This document shows, one piece after another, positions 59,040 through 64,000 of a DNA stretch of 64,000 nucleotides (its first letter is position 1; every line of letters begins with the position of its first letter). The position numbers and the translations under genes are program-made. Under the pieces are notes generated by a model, which was not told the DNA's origin, did not search any database, and was given only the letters and a program-made list of their open reading frames with translations. The DNA lies in assembly GCF_047675955.1 (NCBI RefSeq), contig NC_132915.1:48064026-48128025 (forward strand). The letters run 5' to 3'. This stretch comes from Chlorocebus sabaeus (taxonomy: Eukaryota; Chordata; Mammalia; Primates; Cercopithecidae).

Positions 59040-61139
59040 GTAACCCGAAAATCCCTGTTCTGTTCATTTCATAAACTTTTATTGAATGAGTGCCTACAGT
59101 GTGTCAAACGGGCCCAGAGATGCGTAGATAAAGGAGACTGAGATTCCATCTTCAGGGAGTTTGTAATCTATAATTACAATGGCAGTGTAGTATGAGGTAG
59201 AATGAAGTGCTATAACTGATAACCAAATAGTATGCAAGGACAGTACATTCCTGCCAGGAGGTCTTAGAGTTGCAGTGAGTGGAATTTTGATAAGAGACAA
59301 GGATATTTCATGCAGAAGGAATAATGTGAGCAAAGGTGATGTGTGCAAATAAGTAGCATGTTGGAACATGAATTGTGAATTATGATCATTGAAGACTCTT
59401 TTGGATCCTGTCATCTCCTTGTTCCACCTGTTGCAAGAAAGACTACAACCCTTAAGTAATTGGAATTCTGTGGTCATGGCTTGAAGCAGGAGTGTTCCCC
59501 AGAACTTCTCTCTGATTTTGCTTTATTTCAACCTCTTGCTCTAACGCACTGCCAACACTTCCCCTTTATCCATTGAGGTTAGACAATACATTCTGCACAT
59601 GGTGACTTAAGAACATTGCAACTCAGAGTACAATGTCTCCCAAAGTTGTGGTCTTATAGTAAAAGACATGTAGAGCTTTTATAAAACCTCTTTGCATAGG
59701 ACAAACCCATGCCTTTGAAACTGAAAGATAACTTAGATACCAGCTGGACCAGGGCCCTTGTTTCTCAGAGGCCAGGCAACCCGAGGTCACACAGCTGCTC
59801 TGCTAGTGGCAGGGGAAGTAGGGAACTGGAGTCGCCTAACTCCCAGCTGATTGTTCTCCCTGCTTTCCCACTGATCTGAGAAAATAGGATCCTTCCTCTC
59901 AGATCTGGGCCATCCAGTCTTTGTGGCTGTGTTGCATGTGTTTGTATTTATTCTTTTCAATTGCTACTCTCATCAGATGATTCAGTAGATGCTAGAAAAG
60001 TCAACATCACCCCACACTGACTTCATCTGTCCCTGCCGGGATTATGTTGTCACACTGTACTCCAGTCACACATGCTACCCCCCTTGCATATCTGTTTAGC
60101 AACAGTATGTATGCCCCCATGACTTCAGGCGGGTCTGGGAAGGGACCCTTAGCAGGCAGCTTTGTGGGGAAGATCAAAGTCAATAATGAAGAAGGCAAGT
60201 TAAGGAGCCCTGGGCCGGATTAAAGACTGATATTATTAATGCCTATTTTTTGTGAATAAAACATTTGCTTTTCTTCTAATGTATTCCAGTTGCAATCTTT
60301 ATTCCCCTCTTTATACAGACTCCAGATGCTCAGCACCAATCTTAAATCTCTTCTGCCATCCACCCTCCAACCTGCTTTAGCAAGGGCACCGCTGACATTT
60401 GCTCGCAGTTGCTCGCAGATAGTGGCTCTTGCAGGATTAATTCTCTTGTTTAGATCAATCTAGATACAGTTCAGCTCTATCACAGACTAAATACCCTTTG
60501 TTCACCCGAGTTTAATACGACTAATAGAAACCTGTCTGGAATTAAGCAAGGCAATTGTAACATCAGGCTTGCCTTCAGCTCTTTGAAGAGGGGTTATTGG
60601 AGGCTGCCAACAAGTTCAAAGCCAGGGAAGAGAGACAGAGCGGCCAAAGAGGCACCAAGGAAGGGGAGGAGAGGGGCTGCCTGGTGAAGTATGACTACAG
60701 ACACCACACCCAGGGCATAGGGAGCTGCATCCTTGCACCTTAGCTGCCAGGGCTTGTTTAGGTCTGCTGGAAAATCTATCAAGCAGTCCCTCTAAAAACA
60801 AAGGCTCAAAATGTGCATTGCCTTATGACTGCATTTGCACCCTTACCTGAGCTTATCATCCACACCTGTGCCAATGTCTACACTCACAGTGTTAGGTGGT
60901 TCACCAGCTCCTATTGTGAGCACACCCTCTGCCACATATTGTGGAACCTATAGCAATAAATAAAACCTGCATTTCGTGCTCCCTGATGCTTACAGACAAG
61001 TGAAGGCAAGCGATGGATAACTGGCTATCTAGAATTGGGAGATAATAACAATTTACTTCAAATGTATGCATGGAGATCCTGCTTAGTAGTTATAAGGTAT
61101 AATCTGAACATAACTTAAATTGGAGGGGTGGGGGTGAAT

Positions 61140-61350
61140 GTGTATCAGGCATTTCTAAGTTTGATTACCAGTTATACTGCTTATTAGCTATGTGATCTTG
61201 GACAAAGTATATAACCTCATTGAGTCTCTCTTCTCATCTGTAAAAATTAAGCTAACATTATTTTACAGGGTTGTTGTGAGGTTAAGTAAGATTGCATGTG
61301 TGAAAAAGCACTTAACCCAATGCCAGGCACATCGTTCACACGCAATAAAT
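61140..61350 (+). repeat. MIR SINE
   Basis: 'gattaccagttatactgcttatt', 'agctatgtgatcttggac', 'cataacctcattgag'-like text, 'tcatctgtaaaaattaagc', 'cagggttgttgtgagg' and 'atgccaggcacatcg' give a clear sense MIR. Confidence 0.85.
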
Positions 61351-61734
61351 GTAAGCCTCCTTTCTTTTTCTAGCTCTTCTAGAGTGAAACAACCTGAAAA
61401 CAGTTCTAAGATGTGCACACCATTATCCCAACTCTGCTTCCATGTATCTTTCAGTGTGAGTCTTCGCTGATATTTTTCAAGTATGAACTTAGAAACTGAT
61501 TCAGTTCACTTGCTGTCACATCCTCATGGTGAATCTCTGCACTACTGTGTTGTTATGGAAACTGCAGGGGGTTTTCCTGGACTTCAGTATAAACGTAGGC
61601 CAAAGAGGGAACAAAAGACTTTGAGCCTCAAGATAATCACGTGTCCCCATGATTTTATAAGGGAAGTATGGACTTGTGTCTTGCCAGTGTGCCTGCATTG
61701 ACCAGATGCAGGGAAATTTGTTCATGTGTCACAA

Positions 61735-61995
61735 AAGCAGGCATAGCATGGCAGTTAAAATCACGGGCTCCAGAGCCTTGGGGTCTAGGTCTGTGTCCTG
61801 GCTCTGTCACTTCCTAAGTGTAACCTTGTGCAACGTCTTTATACTTACTGACTCAATTTCTTCATCTGGAAAATGACAGTACCTAATAACAGTACCTGAC
61901 TCAGTTCTCATGGAGATTAAATGCAATCTTTCATAAAAAATGTTTGTAATTGTGGCTAGCACATAGCAGCCACTCAATATTTGTTAGCTATTATT
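61735..61995 (+). repeat. MIR SINE, nearly complete
   Basis: 'catagcatggcagttaaaatcacgggc', 'tgtcctggctctgtcacttcc', 'tcatctggaaaatgacagtacc', 'ctagcacatagcagccactc' and 'gctattattattattg' follow MIR from end to end. Confidence 0.92.
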
Positions 61996-63596
61996 ATTAT
62001 TGAGAGAATAATACATACAACAAAGGCCAACTTATGTTTACAGTGAGAGAGACTCCTTTTCAGGGACCAGAATGCTCACAAACTCTTTGTATAGCAGCTC
62101 TCTCAATGTCTCAGTGTCAACTAGGGAAGCTAGAATAGCCATCTGGAAAGTACTTGGGGCACCTGGATTCAGAGCAAAGGAGGTGACTTGTGATGAATAT
62201 TTCACACGGGCCACAGAGAGAGAGGCCTGACGGGCTCTCCCTGGCCCACAGCAAGATGCCTGACATTGAGTTTGCCCCATCCCCTGGATCCAGTGTCTTG
62301 CCAATTCTGCCTCTCAGATTGATTTCAGTTCTATTTCTTATTCTGTACACAAGTTTTCTTTGAACATGTAAACACCATTTAGTTTTAGACATAGAATACA
62401 GCCAAACCTTCCTTGCTCTGCCATGTTTGGCCTGTAAAATACTGTCTTTTGTGCCTTTTGCTCCTCTCTAAAATCTTCCATTATGTGTTGATTTTATCTT
62501 TAAGTCTCAGGGATTTGGGAGTACCTTGCAAGTGTCTCTCAGCATGGAGATGGCCAGTGTTTCCCTCCCTACCTCCCTGGAACGGCCCAGGGAACTCACA
62601 GCCATTTAGACCAAATGGCACAAAATTCCTCTTTCTGAATGCACTTAACTGGATGCCTGTTTCACTGCTCCGGGTGTAGATGAAAGTAGCTTAGGGGGGG
62701 AGGATTGCAGGGAGGGGATTATAGGAATGTCACCAAAATGTCACATATCTAACACTTTGAAGTGTTAATTTGTGTTCAGGAATAAACAGGGCTAGGTAAA
62801 GGAGAGTCTCTGATGTGTACAGACATAAACACAGAGACTGGAGAATCATCTTGGCCTGTTAAATTCAGCACTCAGCCATCTTGCTCAGAAATCTTCCAAA
62901 TCTGAATGGCCTAGGCAAGGTTTTGAAGGAAAGGAAGTAGTTTACTGGTAAATTGCTTCAGTCTGGATCCGTGGAGTTTAGCTGTACTTACCAATGCAGA
63001 TAAGGGCCTCTCCAGGTATAGACCATTGGTGAGGTCATCGACAAAAGGGAAACATTTTTGGTTGTTATTGATTTTATAAGATCACAAAAGAGATACTGTA
63101 AGGCCTGCCTGACATCATCAATGGGAAATGAGAATAAAATGAGGGCTGAGGGATGAGTGTATTTTTCATTGAAAGGAGTGAACACAGATGAGCTCATCTG
63201 ACGTTTTCACAGGAAGGGAGAGACAGAAAATATTTCTCCTTTCCTGGCATGTTTTTTTGCTCTTTATGAGTTGAATAGCTGATACACATTGTGTCTAATA
63301 AAGAGATCACAGAAACCTCACTGGGAAAATAAAAATAAAAGGCAGTTTTTTGAAATTCTTCTTCCTCTGTCCCTCCCCATCATGATTTAGTAGTTACAAT
63401 AAAAGACGAGCAATTGTGTAAGCTTATCATAATGTAAGTCACTTCAACTTGGCATTTCTGAATTTTTCACCCAGCAGCTCTGTTAATAAAGGAGGGTTTT
63501 GCTTCATAAAGAGTTAGACTCACAGAGGACCTTGTCACCAATGCAAAGGCTAACAAAGGAAGATTTACTCCCATGCACTAGATCAAAAGGAAAGGT

Positions 63597-63898
63597 GGTC
63601 CAGGTGCAGTGGCTCATGCCTGTAATCCCAGCACTTTGGGAGGCTGAGGCGAGCAGATCACCTGAAGTCAGGAGTTTGAGACCAGCCTGGCCAACATGGC
63701 GAAACCCCATCTCTACTAAAAATAGAAATATTAGCCAGGCATGGTGGCAAGCACCTGTAATCCCAGCTACTCGGAAGGCTGAGGCAGGAGAATCGCTTGA
63801 ACCCAGAAGGCAGAGGTTGCAGTGAGCCAAGACCATGCCACTGCACTCCAGCCTGGGCAACAAGAGGAAAACTCCATCTCAAAAAAAAAAAAAAAAAA
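63597..63898 (+). mobile_element. Full-length Alu (AluS type) with target-site duplication
   Basis: A complete sense Alu from 'ggtccaggtgcagtggctc' to an 18-base A tail. AAAAGGAAAGGTGG occurs on both sides (63585-63598 and 63895-63908). The antisense ORFs of 119 and 92 codons here are Alu-derived. Confidence 0.94.
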
Positions 63899-64000
63899 GG
63901 AAAGGTGGACAGGTTTGACTGTGTTCTCTGGGCCACAGGTTAATAGCCATTGACTGATCTAAGCTGACATCAAGGAGATTTCAAAATCTGTTAGAATACT

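Larger units (their letters stand above)
1..64000 (+). other. ADAMTSL1: ADAMTSL1 gene body, internal part (exons and introns)
   Basis: Five in-frame exons on the plus strand encode TSP1-TSP1-TSP1-Ig-linker-Ig, the middle of a long ADAMTS-like protein. I recognise the peptide as ADAMTSL1 (punctin-1), a secreted extracellular-matrix glycoprotein that shares the ancillary domains of ADAMTS proteases but lacks the metalloprotease domain. All exon phases agree: the first exon enters with one base of a split codon, junctions two and three are phase 0, the fourth is 1+2 and the fifth is 2+1. The closest alternative is the paralogue ADAMTSL3, which has the same architecture; residue-level recall favours ADAMTSL1. 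Both gene ends lie outside the window. Confidence 0.93.
59040..64000 (+). other. ADAMTSL1: ADAMTSL1 intron after exon E (5' part)
   Basis: It begins with gtaacc. It contains an old unnamed repeat near 59065-59390, two MIRs and one Alu. I see nothing else definable in 59400-61130, 61360-61730 and 62000-63590. The next coding exon of ADAMTSL1 was looked for and not seen. Confidence 0.85.

Overview
This is primate nuclear DNA. The Alu at 2359-2660 carries several bases I associate with the AluYRa-type subfamily of Old World monkeys (for example GGCTTGAGCC where human AluY usually has GGCGTGAGCC). With a handful of residue differences from the human protein as I remember it, this points to a macaque/baboon-type Old World monkey rather than human. 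The species call is inference; no alignment was run.

The only protein-coding gene I can support is a central piece of ADAMTSL1 (punctin-1, a secreted ADAMTS-like matrix glycoprotein) on the plus strand. Five coding exons are present: 10754-10964, 34116-34295, 39256-39409, 40288-41413 and 58912-59039. They splice in frame with consensus AG/GT borders and encode about 600 residues: three thrombospondin type 1 (TSP1) repeats, a first Ig-like domain, a linker of about 230 residues, and a second Ig-like domain split across the last two exons. Earlier exons (signal peptide, N-terminal TSP1 repeats) and later exons (more Ig and TSP1 domains, PLAC) lie outside the window. No promoter, first exon or polyadenylation site of the gene is here.

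Layout: 1-10753 is the upstream intron (AluY, MIR, old L1 and MaLR-like LTR pieces). 10965-34115 is a 23 kb intron dominated by a full-length but dead L1 (20671-26760, minus) inserted into an older L1 of the same orientation (about 19740-28065). 34296-39255 and 39410-40287 are shorter introns. 40288-41413 is a large GC- and CpG-rich coding exon. 41414-58911 is a 17.5 kb intron with L2, MIR, MER5A, MER20 and Alu copies. 59040-64000 is the start of the next intron.

I found no convincing new gene system. What stands out is small-scale rearrangement in the introns: a 43-bp inverted duplication placed inside a MER5A element, several near-perfect short hairpins, a 39-bp tandem duplication, and a MIR fragment bracketed by 17-bp direct repeats inside another MER5A. 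These look like footprints of template switching or local duplication. A second point is that the antisense L1 puts its 5' UTR antisense-promoter region in the same direction as ADAMTSL1, upstream of exon 34116-34295. Repeat family names and edges are by eye.
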